53,762 nt of DNA from an uncultured Ignavibacteriales bacterium (GTDB lineage: Bacteria > Bacteroidota > Ignavibacteria > Ignavibacteriales > Ignavibacteriaceae): contig CAIYTF010000022.1 of the NCBI GenBank assembly GCA_903929035.1, positions 1 through 53,762 on the forward strand. The letters run 5' to 3'. Below, one piece after another: positions 35,456-44,025 of the stretch (position 1 is the first letter of the stretch; each line of letters begins with the position of its first letter). Both the position numbers and the translations under genes were made by a program. The notes under the pieces are model-generated. The model did no database searches. It had not been told where the DNA came from and saw only the letters and a list, made by a program, of their open reading frames with translations.

Positions 35456-36555
35456 CAGTTACCTCTTTTGGAATAGTAAATTTTGAGCAGAGGCCTTTTA
35501 GTTGAATCGGCATCAGTACTAAAGAAATTCTTTCGTTCCACGCCATTATAGTAATTGGTATTCCGCAGAATAAAATTGATGTTATTCCCCTTATTGTAGA
35601 CCAGACTTTGTACATTGGCAGTATAGATACTATCTTTCAAAAGAAGAGTGGCTGAAGCAGAGTCATTAATTGTATATGCAGCTGAATCAGAACTGTTATA
35701 TACAATAACAGCAGATGAATCATATGAACCGTATCTGCTATCAGGAACTATACTCAAAGAAGCATTATTAATTATTGCATTCTTTGGCAATGCACTAATA
35801 TTAAAATGTAATAATGATTTTGAGATAAAACCATTACGAATCGAGATGCCTTTCTGCGGAGTACTACCTCCATTGCGGCAAACAATATGTGTTTTCATAT
35901 TAGTTATATAACTTGTATCAAACGCGACTCCGTTTTTGTGCCCAAATATTTTTAAAATAGGCTGATTCGCGTAGCCAACAATCTTATTTGTTACAGCCGA
36001 AGGTTTCAGTAACAATCCAAAATTGTTAGTTCCTAATGTATCTTGCAGCCAAGTGCGAATAACCGCGGTGTCAATTACCATACTATAGAGAGAAGTATCC
36101 AAAGAATGAGACGTAATAATATTACTATCTGTTATCTTGCCAATACTGTCAGCAGTGAAAGTAGATGAACTCCAAGAACTTTTTATAGGGGAAGCCTCAA
36201 TTCCAAATTTAGCACTGCTTTCACCATACAGGTATTGTTGTGTTATCAATATTTTTGCACTATCAATTATATTTATATTGTCCTGATATCCTGCTATTTT
36301 CGGTAAAAACCGAAGAAGAGTCAATGCTTCAACTGTATCATCTGTACTATATTTTCCAACAAGGATATAATCCGCATTTCCTAGTGGAACAGGCGTAAAC
36401 TTTGTAGTAGCAGAATTGGCATAAATATCCATTGTTTCAACTTTCAATCCTTGCCCTGAAAATAACTCTTTGCCCAGCGAAGCGGGGTCATCACTGCACC
36501 CTGTCAAATAAACCAAGGCAGGAAGGATAAATAAAAATAAATAAATATTACGCAT
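35455..36555 (-). CDS. Lipoprotein with DNRLRE-like beta domains
   Basis: About 366 residues from the ATG at 36555, which directly precedes a lipoprotein signal (NIYLFLFILPALVYLTGC; lipobox LTGC). An upstream start at 36588 adds eleven polar residues before the signal and is unlikely. The mature part shows repeated patterns of LLRFLP, INIIDSAKILIT, FGLLLKPS and LLHFNISALPKNAIINNASL, typical of DNRLRE-type beta-sandwich modules found in surface proteins. It overlaps gmhB by 8 nt. Function unknown; an outer-membrane partner of the next gene is plausible. Confidence 0.7.
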   Translation of the reverse strand: MRNIYLFLFILPALVYLTGCSDDPASLGKELFSGQGLKVETMDIYANSATTKFTPVPLGNADYILVGKYSTDDTVEALTLLRFLPKIAGYQDNINIIDSAKILITQQYLYGESSAKFGIEASPIKSSWSSSTFTADSIGKITDSNIITSHSLDTSLYSMVIDTAVIRTWLQDTLGTNNFGLLLKPSAVTNKIVGYANQPILKIFGHKNGVAFDTSYITNMKTHIVCRNGGSTPQKGISIRNGFISKSLLHFNISALPKNAIINNASLSIVPDSRYGSYDSSAVIVYNSSDSAAYTINDSASATLLLKDSIYTANVQSLVYNKGNNINFILRNTNYYNGVERKNFFSTDADSTKRPLLKIYYSKRGN

Positions 36556-37120
36556 TAATGTCCGATTGAATAAATTTTGCGGCTTCAAGTAAATTCTCTG
36601 CTATAAAGTTAGGGGTATCATCAATGGTTAGATGATTTTTTTCGTGTTCGGTTCCATAGCCTGTTTTGACCAAAATTGTTTTTAATCCGGCTCGTTTCCC
36701 GCACCTGATATCGTTAGCGGTATCGCCTACAAAATACGATTTGCTCATATCAACTGAATGGGCTTCAGCGGCTTTAAGCACTAATTCAGGTGAGGGCTTA
36801 CGGCACCCGCATTTTTCCGCGGGACTAAACTCGGGATGAAACGGGCAAAAATAGAAATGATCAATTGTTGCCCCGTAAGGAGAAAGTAATTCATTTAGTC
36901 TCTCGTTAACCAAGACAACATCTTCTTCTGTCATTATCCCTCTGGAAATACCGGATTGATTTGAAATAACAATCAGCATAAATCCTAATTGGTTTTTGAG
37001 CAAAGCAATTGCTTCCCCAGCACCTGCAAGCAGTTCAACAATATCAGGATTCCCAATATATCCGGGGTCGTGATTAATTGTGCCGTCTCTATCTAAAAAT
37101 ATGGCTGGAAATTTCATCAA
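36548..37120 (-). CDS. gmhB: D-glycero-D-manno-heptose 1,7-bisphosphate phosphatase
   Basis: HAD-family phosphatase of ADP-heptose synthesis for LPS. FLDRDGTINHDPGYI contains the nucleophile and acid/base Asp (residues 10 and 12), ISNQSGISRG is motif II, and FVGDTANDIRCG is motif IV. The zinc-binding pattern CPFHPEFSPAEKCGCRKP is the GmhB hallmark against HisB. 190 residues. It fits with the heptosyltransferase-like GT9 gene in this window. Confidence 0.9.
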   Translation of the reverse strand: MMKFPAIFLDRDGTINHDPGYIGNPDIVELLAGAGEAIALLKNQLGFMLIVISNQSGISRGIMTEEDVVLVNERLNELLSPYGATIDHFYFCPFHPEFSPAEKCGCRKPSPELVLKAAEAHSVDMSKSYFVGDTANDIRCGKRAGLKTILVKTGYGTEHEKNHLTIDDTPNFIAENLLEAAKFIQSDINA

Positions 37121-37123
37121 CTG

Positions 37124-38617
37124 TTACCCTAGAATTTTCTTATATAATTCGATATATGCTTTCGCGGATGATTGCCAGCTAAAATCGGCTTTCATTCCAT
37201 TCTTCATAACTTTATGCCAATTTTTTTTATCTTTGAATATTTTCAACGCGCGGAGTATTTCTTTCATCAAGGCTTCAGCTTTATAATCTTTGAAAATAAA
37301 TCCTGTTCCCTCACCTGTCTTTTCACTAAATTTCTCAACGGTATCAACAAGCCCCCCTGTTTCGCGGACAATAGGAACCGTCCCGTAAACTTGGCTATAC
37401 ATTTGGTTCAGACCGCAAGGCTCATATTTCGACGGCATCAGGAATATATCCGCGCCTGCTTCAATCCAGTGAGCAAGTTCATCGCTAAAGCCAAGATAAA
37501 GAGCGAACTTATCAGGATACTTTTGTCCGAATTTTTCAAATATCCGGTGATATTTTTTTTCACCCGTTCCAAGCAGCAGAACTCTCACGTTTTCTTCCAT
37601 CAATTTAGGAAATATTTCCGCCACAAGGTCAATTCCCTTGCTGTCATTCAAACGCGATATTAAACCAATAACAGGAACATTCTCTTCATATTTGAGTCCG
37701 AATCGTTCCAATAATGCTTTTGTATTTTCAATTTTTTCCTCAATGTTTTTTGAACTGAACTGCTTGAAAATATACTTATCTTTTTCAGGGTTCCATTCAT
37801 CGGTATCAATACCGTTCACCACGCCGGAAAGGATACTCTTTTTCTTTTCAAGTATCTTGTTCAAACCGCCGGTCATATCTTTGTCTTTTATGATGTCTTT
37901 AGAATAGTTTGGACTAACAGTATTGATACTATCGGCAAACATCAAAGCACTCTTCATAAAATTAACTTTACCGTTAAACAAAATACCCTTTTCATCGTTC
38001 ATCAAAGATTCCGGCAACCCGGTTTTCTCAAATGTTGATTTCGGGAAAATTCCCTGCTCCGCTAGGTTGTGGATAGTGAAAAGAATTTTAAATTGCGAAA
38101 ACTGAGGTTCATCTTTATACAATGTTTTTAAATACGCGGGTGCAAGACCAAGCTGCCAGTCATTGCAATGGATTATATCAGGGATCCAACCCAATTTTGA
38201 TATCAACTCAAAAACAGCTCTGCTCAGCATAATAAAACGTTCATCATTATCCTGATAGTCTAAACCCGAAATAGGGTCAATGTAAAGACTTTTTCTTGAC
38301 CCGAAATATTCTAGGTTGTCAAGAAAATAGATTTGCACTTTCACCTTTGGAGAAGGAAGAAACGATGAACGAACGGAGAAGAGAGCTTCTTTATCACCAA
38401 TCTTAACAGGAATATCTTTGAGGCGCACTACATCGTGTATTTTATACTTTCTATTGTCAATTGCACCGTGTCTTGGGACAAGAATACGTACTTCGTGACC
38501 GAGTTCTGCAAGCATTTGAGGTAACGCGGCAGAAACATCAGCTAAACCACCTGTTTTAATAAATGGGAAAAGTTCTGAAGTAACAAATAATATCTTAAAC
38601 CGTCTTGCCGAAGCCAT
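37124..38617 (-). CDS. glgA: Glycogen synthase (ADP-glucose type)
   Basis: GT5 transferase extending alpha-1,4-glucan from ADP-glucose. The N-terminal KILFVTSELFPFIKTGGLAD carries the KTGGL motif that binds ADP-glucose; the C-terminal domain has LISRLNDSKGIDLV and PSKYEPCGLNQMYSQVYGTV with the E-x7-E region. The ATG at 38617 (MASARRFKI) is chosen over a TTG ten codons earlier. About 497 residues. It follows gmhB by 3 nt. Confidence 0.95.
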   Translation of the reverse strand: MASARRFKILFVTSELFPFIKTGGLADVSAALPQMLAELGHEVRILVPRHGAIDNRKYKIHDVVRLKDIPVKIGDKEALFSVRSSFLPSPKVKVQIYFLDNLEYFGSRKSLYIDPISGLDYQDNDERFIMLSRAVFELISKLGWIPDIIHCNDWQLGLAPAYLKTLYKDEPQFSQFKILFTIHNLAEQGIFPKSTFEKTGLPESLMNDEKGILFNGKVNFMKSALMFADSINTVSPNYSKDIIKDKDMTGGLNKILEKKKSILSGVVNGIDTDEWNPEKDKYIFKQFSSKNIEEKIENTKALLERFGLKYEENVPVIGLISRLNDSKGIDLVAEIFPKLMEENVRVLLLGTGEKKYHRIFEKFGQKYPDKFALYLGFSDELAHWIEAGADIFLMPSKYEPCGLNQMYSQVYGTVPIVRETGGLVDTVEKFSEKTGEGTGFIFKDYKAEALMKEILRALKIFKDKKNWHKVMKNGMKADFSWQSSAKAYIELYKKILG

Positions 38618-38979
38618 CGTAAATATTTTCTTTCTTTTAACTATCAAATTTACGAAAATAGCTGTTCATTATCAATTATTTTCTTATAGCAAACAAGGCT
38701 GTTTCAAATGAAGAACTGGAATTTTAGAGTTGTATTTGTTGGATACAAGCATAGCAGTTCAAAACTATTCCTAAAATTTCCTGCTATTGCCATAGCAAAA
38801 GAGAAAGTATAGAGAACAAGTTAGTCAGAGTTTCACAATTAAGGAATCGTTAAGAAATAACATTAACACTTTCTCAGGCGAAGACGCGAAGGTTAGATTT
38901 AGAAGATGTATGTTATTCTTTACAATTACTAAGTAAAACGCGATTATGAAGTACTGATCAAATCAATAAGCTATAATAT
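38618..38979. other. Intergenic region between pfk and glgA
   Basis: AT-rich with no ORF of coding character. A fragment of the dispersed palindromic repeat (GGCGAAGACGCGAAGG, about 38877-38892) is embedded. The pfk and glgA genes point the same way; no clear promoter was identified. Confidence 0.5.
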
Positions 38980-40359
38980 TTATGCTGTCTCGTGATCAAT
39001 ATCCGGTTTCTTTTTGTGTTTATGAGAGTGTGATGTTGAATGATGTACAATATTCATTTCTGCACCCTCTATCTTTACATTGCTATTTTTATTGCTGCTA
39101 AAGAGCATATCTCTCTCGATGAGATAATAGAACTGCTGCCTGAATGCATCTAAAGAAATTCCGCAAGTGGCAGCATATTTTGCTAATTCGTGAGGATCCT
39201 CAAAATCACTTTCATTCAGGCGCAGCATATATCTTCTCGCGATATAGAAAGATTCAGAAGATGGATCTACCATCCGTACTTTTGTTTTCTTAGTTAGCGG
39301 ATCAAGCATATCTCGAAAATATAATGGAACAAAATGACCGTTTTGGATGGAAACCATTGCTCCGTTTCCGTCATTCAAAATAAATTGTGCTGCCGAATAA
39401 CCTAAATCGCGGGTATATTCCATATCAAAAGGAATTGGATCAGCGCAGCGCAATTCATAACCGATATTCTTGGCAACAACAGTTACTTTCAAATTAAAAT
39501 CTTTAAGTCTTTGCTGCACTTTTGCTTTAAGAATTTCACCGAAATTTATTTCCGCGATTCTGATGTTATCGTGCGCGTCACGTTCAACATTTACCAGCCC
39601 CTGCAGGTCCATCGGATCAAGATGTTCAACTAATCCTTCCGCTAGAATCGCGACACCATCAGATTTACCATAGCTATACCGCTTAATTATTGAACCAACA
39701 AGTATATCCACGATGTGAGAAATCTTAATTGTGCCTTCCGGAAACTCTTCAGGAATAAGCGTGATAGTTGCACCGGTCGCTTTACCAATGCCTAAAGCAA
39801 GGTGTCCTGCTTTTCTACCCATTGTAATAACAAAATACCACCGCGATGTTGTCTGTGCATCTACCATTAGGCTTTTTACAATATCAACACCAAGATGACG
39901 GGCAGTTTGAAATCCAAAAGTGGGAATCCCGTGAGGAAGATCAAGATCATTATCAATTGTCTTGGGAACGTGAACAACTTTAATACGTCCCGCTGCCATT
40001 TCTTCCACTTTCATCGCGCTGAACGCGGTATCATCGCCGCCAATAGTGATGAGTCTATCAACATTCAACCTAAGAAGTGAGGTGACAGTATTTTCAAGGA
40101 GTTTATTATCTTTGGTTGGATTACTGCGGGAGATGCCGATATACGAACCTCCGCGAAAATGGATTCGGCTGACATTTTGGATTGTTAACTCTTTCACGTG
40201 TGAAATATCCCCTTCAGAGATCCACTTGAAACCATCTTTAATTCCAATGACTTCAATGCCTTCAATTGCAGCCCTGATAGTTGCCGCGCCTATTACACTG
40301 TTAATTCCCGGTGCAGGTCCGCCGCCAACTAAAATTGCCAATCTTTTAGGAGCTATCAT
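38980..40359 (-). CDS. 6-phosphofructokinase, pyrophosphate-type signature
   Basis: Phosphorylates fructose 6-phosphate. LVGGGPAPGINSVIGA begins the fold. The donor-site residues are GGDDT (107-111) and PKTIDNDLD (132-140). In this family GGDD with PKTIDND marks pyrophosphate users, while ATP users have GGDG and GTIDND. MGRKAGHLALGIG supplies the F6P site. 459 residues, with a His/Lys-rich tail (SHSHKHKKKPDIDHETA). PPi specificity is inferred from motifs; a reversible glycolysis/gluconeogenesis enzyme is implied. Confidence 0.9.
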   Translation of the reverse strand: MIAPKRLAILVGGGPAPGINSVIGAATIRAAIEGIEVIGIKDGFKWISEGDISHVKELTIQNVSRIHFRGGSYIGISRSNPTKDNKLLENTVTSLLRLNVDRLITIGGDDTAFSAMKVEEMAAGRIKVVHVPKTIDNDLDLPHGIPTFGFQTARHLGVDIVKSLMVDAQTTSRWYFVITMGRKAGHLALGIGKATGATITLIPEEFPEGTIKISHIVDILVGSIIKRYSYGKSDGVAILAEGLVEHLDPMDLQGLVNVERDAHDNIRIAEINFGEILKAKVQQRLKDFNLKVTVVAKNIGYELRCADPIPFDMEYTRDLGYSAAQFILNDGNGAMVSIQNGHFVPLYFRDMLDPLTKKTKVRMVDPSSESFYIARRYMLRLNESDFEDPHELAKYAATCGISLDAFRQQFYYLIERDMLFSSNKNSNVKIEGAEMNIVHHSTSHSHKHKKKPDIDHETA

Positions 40360-40480
40360 ACGTTTACCTCTTTATTCAAAATGATTTTTAATTACACACT
40401 TAAATTTAACATTAAATTTTAATTCCCAAAATAAATATCTTAAAAGCAGAATAGGTCAAATTGCTCTTATCAAGCATCGT

Positions 40481-40543
40481 TCGTTGAGCGAAGCCGAAAC
40501 ACGCACTCCCGCTATTCCGCTGTTTCGGCTTCGCTCAACGAAT
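40481..40543. repeat. Perfect 21-bp inverted repeat
   Basis: Arms TTCGTTGAGCGAAGCCGAAA plus C (40481-40501) and the exact reverse complement (40523-40543), with a 21-nt loop. No T-run follows. The shape is that of dispersed REP/MITE-like palindromes. Confidence 0.85.
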
Positions 40544-40686
40544 GGCAATCAAAATACCGGACAATTTGTCCTACACCCATCATATCACGTTGAGAATGCC
40601 GTATGTTAGAAAAGCTATTATTTCATTTAATCCTCATTTTTATTGCTCTATATCGATATTTTGACTTTTCTGGAGACCTTATTTAC

Positions 40687-40717
40687 TTTTTTTGTCCGGT
40701 TTTTGGGGTATAGCTCA
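40687..40717. repeat. Dispersed 31-32 nt motif, copy 2
   Basis: Near-identical to 29197-29228, in the same orientation, 120 bp upstream of serA. Confidence 0.7.
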
Positions 40718-40836
40718 CATTTTTATTTTTCATTTGAGAATGCCAAAATTTTTTCGGATATTTACACTGAATTTATGCTGCAAGTGAGTAGTATTTCTTT
40801 CTGTTTACATTGAAACTATTGATAACAACAAAATAA

Positions 40837-42429
40837 ATGGACGCTATGAAAAAAATCATCATTACCGATGCCGTTGATCAAAAAGCAGTTACCGTTCTTG
40901 AGAAGGCAGGCTTTGAAGTTGCCTATAGACCCGGTATAAAGAAAAACGATCTGGAAACTGTCATTGCACTATATCACGGACTTATTGTCCGCGGTGATAC
41001 AAAAGCAACGCCGGAATTAATATCGAAAATGGCCTCGATGGAAGTTATCGGCAGAGCCGGCGCGGGAGTTGATAATATTGACATTCCTGCCGCGACTCGG
41101 AAAGGCATTATCGTGATGAACACTCCCGGCGGAAATACTATTTCAACAGCCGAGCATACTTTCACGCTGATGCTTTCGCTATGCAGAAATATTGCACAGG
41201 CAGATGCTTCCATAAAGGCGGGCAAATGGGATAGAAAATCTTTCAAGGGTACTGAGGTTTATGGAAAAACACTCGGCATTTTTGGTTTGGGAAAAATCGG
41301 ACGCGAGGTTGCAATTCGCGCTAAAGCATTTGGTATGCACGTTATTGGCTACGATCCTGTTCTTTCCGATGAAATGTCAATAAAACTTGGAATTGAATTG
41401 GCAGATATCAATACTATCTTTGAACGGTCAGATATTATCACTGTCCACGTGCCGCTTGATGAAAATACACGGAACTTACTCCGCGAAGAAACTTTTGAAC
41501 TTTGCAAAGACGGTGTGAAAATAATCAACTGCGCGCGCGGAGGAATCGTCAATGAAGATGATTTAGTTGAGGCATTAAATTCAGGTAAAGTATCCGGTGC
41601 CGCGCTTGATGTCTTTGCAGTAGAACCGCCGGAGTTTTCACATCCACTATTTAGCCATCCAAAAGTGATCACAACGCCGCATCTTGGCGCATCTACGGAA
41701 GAGGCACAGGAAAAAGTGGCTATACAAATCGCGGAACAGATAGTTGAGTTATTTAAAACACGCGAAGTAAAAGGTGCAGTTAATGCTGCCGCCCTTTCAG
41801 CATTTGCAGATAAAGAATTTTCCCCTTATGTTCAGCTCGCTGTTGCAGTCGGCGGACTACTCGCCCAATTTACAAATCAAAAAGCAAAAGAACTGAAAGT
41901 AACTCTTTCCGGTGAATTATTGGCTACATCCGATGGATTGATATTAACTGCCGCACTCAAGGGTTTTCTTTCCAATCTCGTTCACGACCCGATTAATCTT
42001 ATCAACGCGGCTATTATGGCTAAGGAATACGGTTTATCGCATCAGGAAAGCATATCAAGCATCAAGACCGACTATGCAAATTTAGTTACTGTAGAAATAG
42101 ATACCGGAAAAGCAAAACATAGTATTTCCGGAACAGTATTCAGCGCATCCGATTTTAGGATTGTTCAAATAGATAAATTCAAATTGGAAATCAAGCCTGA
42201 AGGAAATATGTTGTTTTATACCAACATTGATAAACCGGGTATGCTTGCAGCAGTTGGGAAACTCCTTTCGGAAGCTAATGTTAATATAGCAGGACTTTCT
42301 CTCGGTCGATTAGGCGAAGGCTTAGAGGCTCTCACTATTATTTCGGTTGATAGCAGGATAGATAAAGTCACCTTGAAAAAAATTGCATCTATCGATGGCG
42401 TGAAAAACGTAATTACTGCAGCGATATAG
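40837..42429 (+). CDS. serA: D-3-phosphoglycerate dehydrogenase
   Basis: First enzyme of serine synthesis, 530 residues, the long form. Rossmann motif GIFGLGKIGREVAIRAKAFG, catalytic NCARGGIVNEDDLVEALNSG and PHLGASTEEAQEKVA with the His/Glu pair. After the catalytic part come the intervening ASB domain (about 320-450) and a C-terminal ACT domain (about 458-530, FYTNIDKPGMLAAVGKLL), which in relatives binds serine for feedback control. An ATG three codons in (MKKIIITDAV) is an equally possible start. Confidence 0.96.
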   Translation: MDAMKKIIITDAVDQKAVTVLEKAGFEVAYRPGIKKNDLETVIALYHGLIVRGDTKATPELISKMASMEVIGRAGAGVDNIDIPAATRKGIIVMNTPGGNTISTAEHTFTLMLSLCRNIAQADASIKAGKWDRKSFKGTEVYGKTLGIFGLGKIGREVAIRAKAFGMHVIGYDPVLSDEMSIKLGIELADINTIFERSDIITVHVPLDENTRNLLREETFELCKDGVKIINCARGGIVNEDDLVEALNSGKVSGAALDVFAVEPPEFSHPLFSHPKVITTPHLGASTEEAQEKVAIQIAEQIVELFKTREVKGAVNAAALSAFADKEFSPYVQLAVAVGGLLAQFTNQKAKELKVTLSGELLATSDGLILTAALKGFLSNLVHDPINLINAAIMAKEYGLSHQESISSIKTDYANLVTVEIDTGKAKHSISGTVFSASDFRIVQIDKFKLEIKPEGNMLFYTNIDKPGMLAAVGKLLSEANVNIAGLSLGRLGEGLEALTIISVDSRIDKVTLKKIASIDGVKNVITAAI

Positions 42430-42459
42430 AATTATAATATGAGTTAATGGCGGATGCAG

Positions 42460-42479
42460 GGGCGACCGGACGGTCGCCC
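42460..42479. repeat. GC-rich hairpin after serA
   Basis: GGGCGACC-GGAC-GGTCGCCC, eight perfect pairs, 30 nt past the serA stop. It lacks a T-run, so it may slow transcription or be a dispersed repeat rather than a proper terminator. Confidence 0.6.
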
Positions 42480-42522
42480 GCTCCGTGACTGCCTGTACAT
42501 TTAAATATAAAGAATAATAATT

Positions 42523-43878
42523 ATGCCCACTTTAATGGTAAGTATCTCCGGTATCCGTGGAATAGTCGGTGACGGTTTAGACCCAAAAACAATTGTTGAA
42601 TTTGCTTCGGCGTATGCCGATTTTATTGGTGAAGGTAAAATTGTCATTGGACGTGATTCCCGCGTTACCGGTGAAATGGTAAAGAGCTTGCTTATAGGCA
42701 CTCTTACCGCGAAAGGATTAGATGTAATTGATATCGGCATCTGTCCAACGCCAACAGTTCAGCTTACAGTAAAAAACCTCAAAGCGAATGGCGGCATTGC
42801 AATATCCGCTTCTCACAATCCTAATCAGTGGAACGCTCTGAAACTATTGAATAGCACGGGACAGTTTATGACGCCTGATGAGCATCAACAATTGAAAACT
42901 AAACTTGGTTCTGATATTTATGTTTACAAAACTTGGGAGAAAGTTGGAAAAGTTACTTTATACCCCGAGGCTATTGAAGAACATATCAAAGCAGTAATGG
43001 GTATTTCCTGTATTGATGTTGAAGCAATCAGGAAGCGAAAATTCCGCATCCTTGCTGATTGCGTTAATGGAGCAGGATATGACTGCATCCCTGAGCTATT
43101 AGAACGATTTGGCTGTGAAGTAATAAAAATGGATTGTGAAAAGACAGGAATATTTCCCCGACTGCCGGAGCCAATTCCGGAAAATTTAGGCGAAACGTTC
43201 CGGCGGGTTAAAGAGTCAAAAGCTGATATCGGTATCATCGTGGACCCTGATGTTGATCGGCTGGTTCTTGTTACCGAAAAAGGAGAACCATTCATTGAAG
43301 AAAACACTATCACGCAGGCTGTGAAATTCTATCTCTCCAAGAAAAAAGGGGCAGTTGTCGTAAATCTTTCAACTACCAGAGCAGTACGAGATATTGCCGC
43401 GCAAAATGGATGCAAGTCGTATATGTCAGCAGTTGGAGAGGCAAATGTTGTGCAAAAAATGAAAGAAACCAATGCAATAATTGGCGGTGAAGGAAGCGGC
43501 GGTGTGATTCTTCCTGAAGTTCATTACGGAAGAGATGCCTTGATTGGTATTGCCCTTACACTTCAGCATTTACTTGAGTTTGGCGGGACAATGTCAGAGT
43601 TAAAACAATCACTCCCGCGGTATGAAATTGCCAAACGGAAAATTGAACTAACAAAGCAATCCCCCGCTGCTATTTTTGCTGTTTTGAAAGAAAAAAGTGT
43701 TGGAGCTGTAATTAATGAAGAAGACGGCTTGCATCTGGATTTCCCAGATTATTGGGTACACTGCAGAGCATCAAACACAGAACCTATTATTAGAATCATT
43801 TGCGAAGCAAGAGACCGTACTGCAGCAGACAGGATTGCCGATGAGTATAAAAAAACAGTAACGCTTTTCCCAATTTGA
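42523..43878 (+). CDS. Phosphohexomutase (GlmM/ManB-like)
   Basis: 451-residue alpha-D-phosphohexomutase. The phosphoserine loop is AISASHNPNQWNALK, the Mg loop VDPDVDRLVLV, the sugar loop GGEGSGGVILPEVHYGRD and the phosphate-binding C-terminal CRASNTEPIIRIICEA. The N-terminus LMVSISGIRGIVGDGL is closest in style to GlmM-like enzymes that make glucosamine 1-phosphate for peptidoglycan and LPS, but phosphomannomutase/phosphoglucomutase activity cannot be excluded. Confidence 0.9.
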   Translation: MPTLMVSISGIRGIVGDGLDPKTIVEFASAYADFIGEGKIVIGRDSRVTGEMVKSLLIGTLTAKGLDVIDIGICPTPTVQLTVKNLKANGGIAISASHNPNQWNALKLLNSTGQFMTPDEHQQLKTKLGSDIYVYKTWEKVGKVTLYPEAIEEHIKAVMGISCIDVEAIRKRKFRILADCVNGAGYDCIPELLERFGCEVIKMDCEKTGIFPRLPEPIPENLGETFRRVKESKADIGIIVDPDVDRLVLVTEKGEPFIEENTITQAVKFYLSKKKGAVVVNLSTTRAVRDIAAQNGCKSYMSAVGEANVVQKMKETNAIIGGEGSGGVILPEVHYGRDALIGIALTLQHLLEFGGTMSELKQSLPRYEIAKRKIELTKQSPAAIFAVLKEKSVGAVINEEDGLHLDFPDYWVHCRASNTEPIIRIICEARDRTAADRIADEYKKTVTLFPI

Positions 43879-44025
43879 TACTTTTTCTCATTATGAGACA
43901 GTGTATTGTTGTTATGTACCCATTTATAGGTTAATTTTCAAACATTTTTGATGGCCCAATAGTTGATACATAGCTAATGTTAGAAGATAACACATATTTA
44001 AACTATTATTATAAGGAATACAACA

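Larger units (their letters stand above)
40360..40836. other. Divergent intergenic region between pfk and serA
   Basis: 477 bp holding a long palindrome (40481-40543) and the second copy of the 31-nt motif (40687-40717). Both genes diverge from it, so it should contain two promoters; none is clear by eye. Confidence 0.55.
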
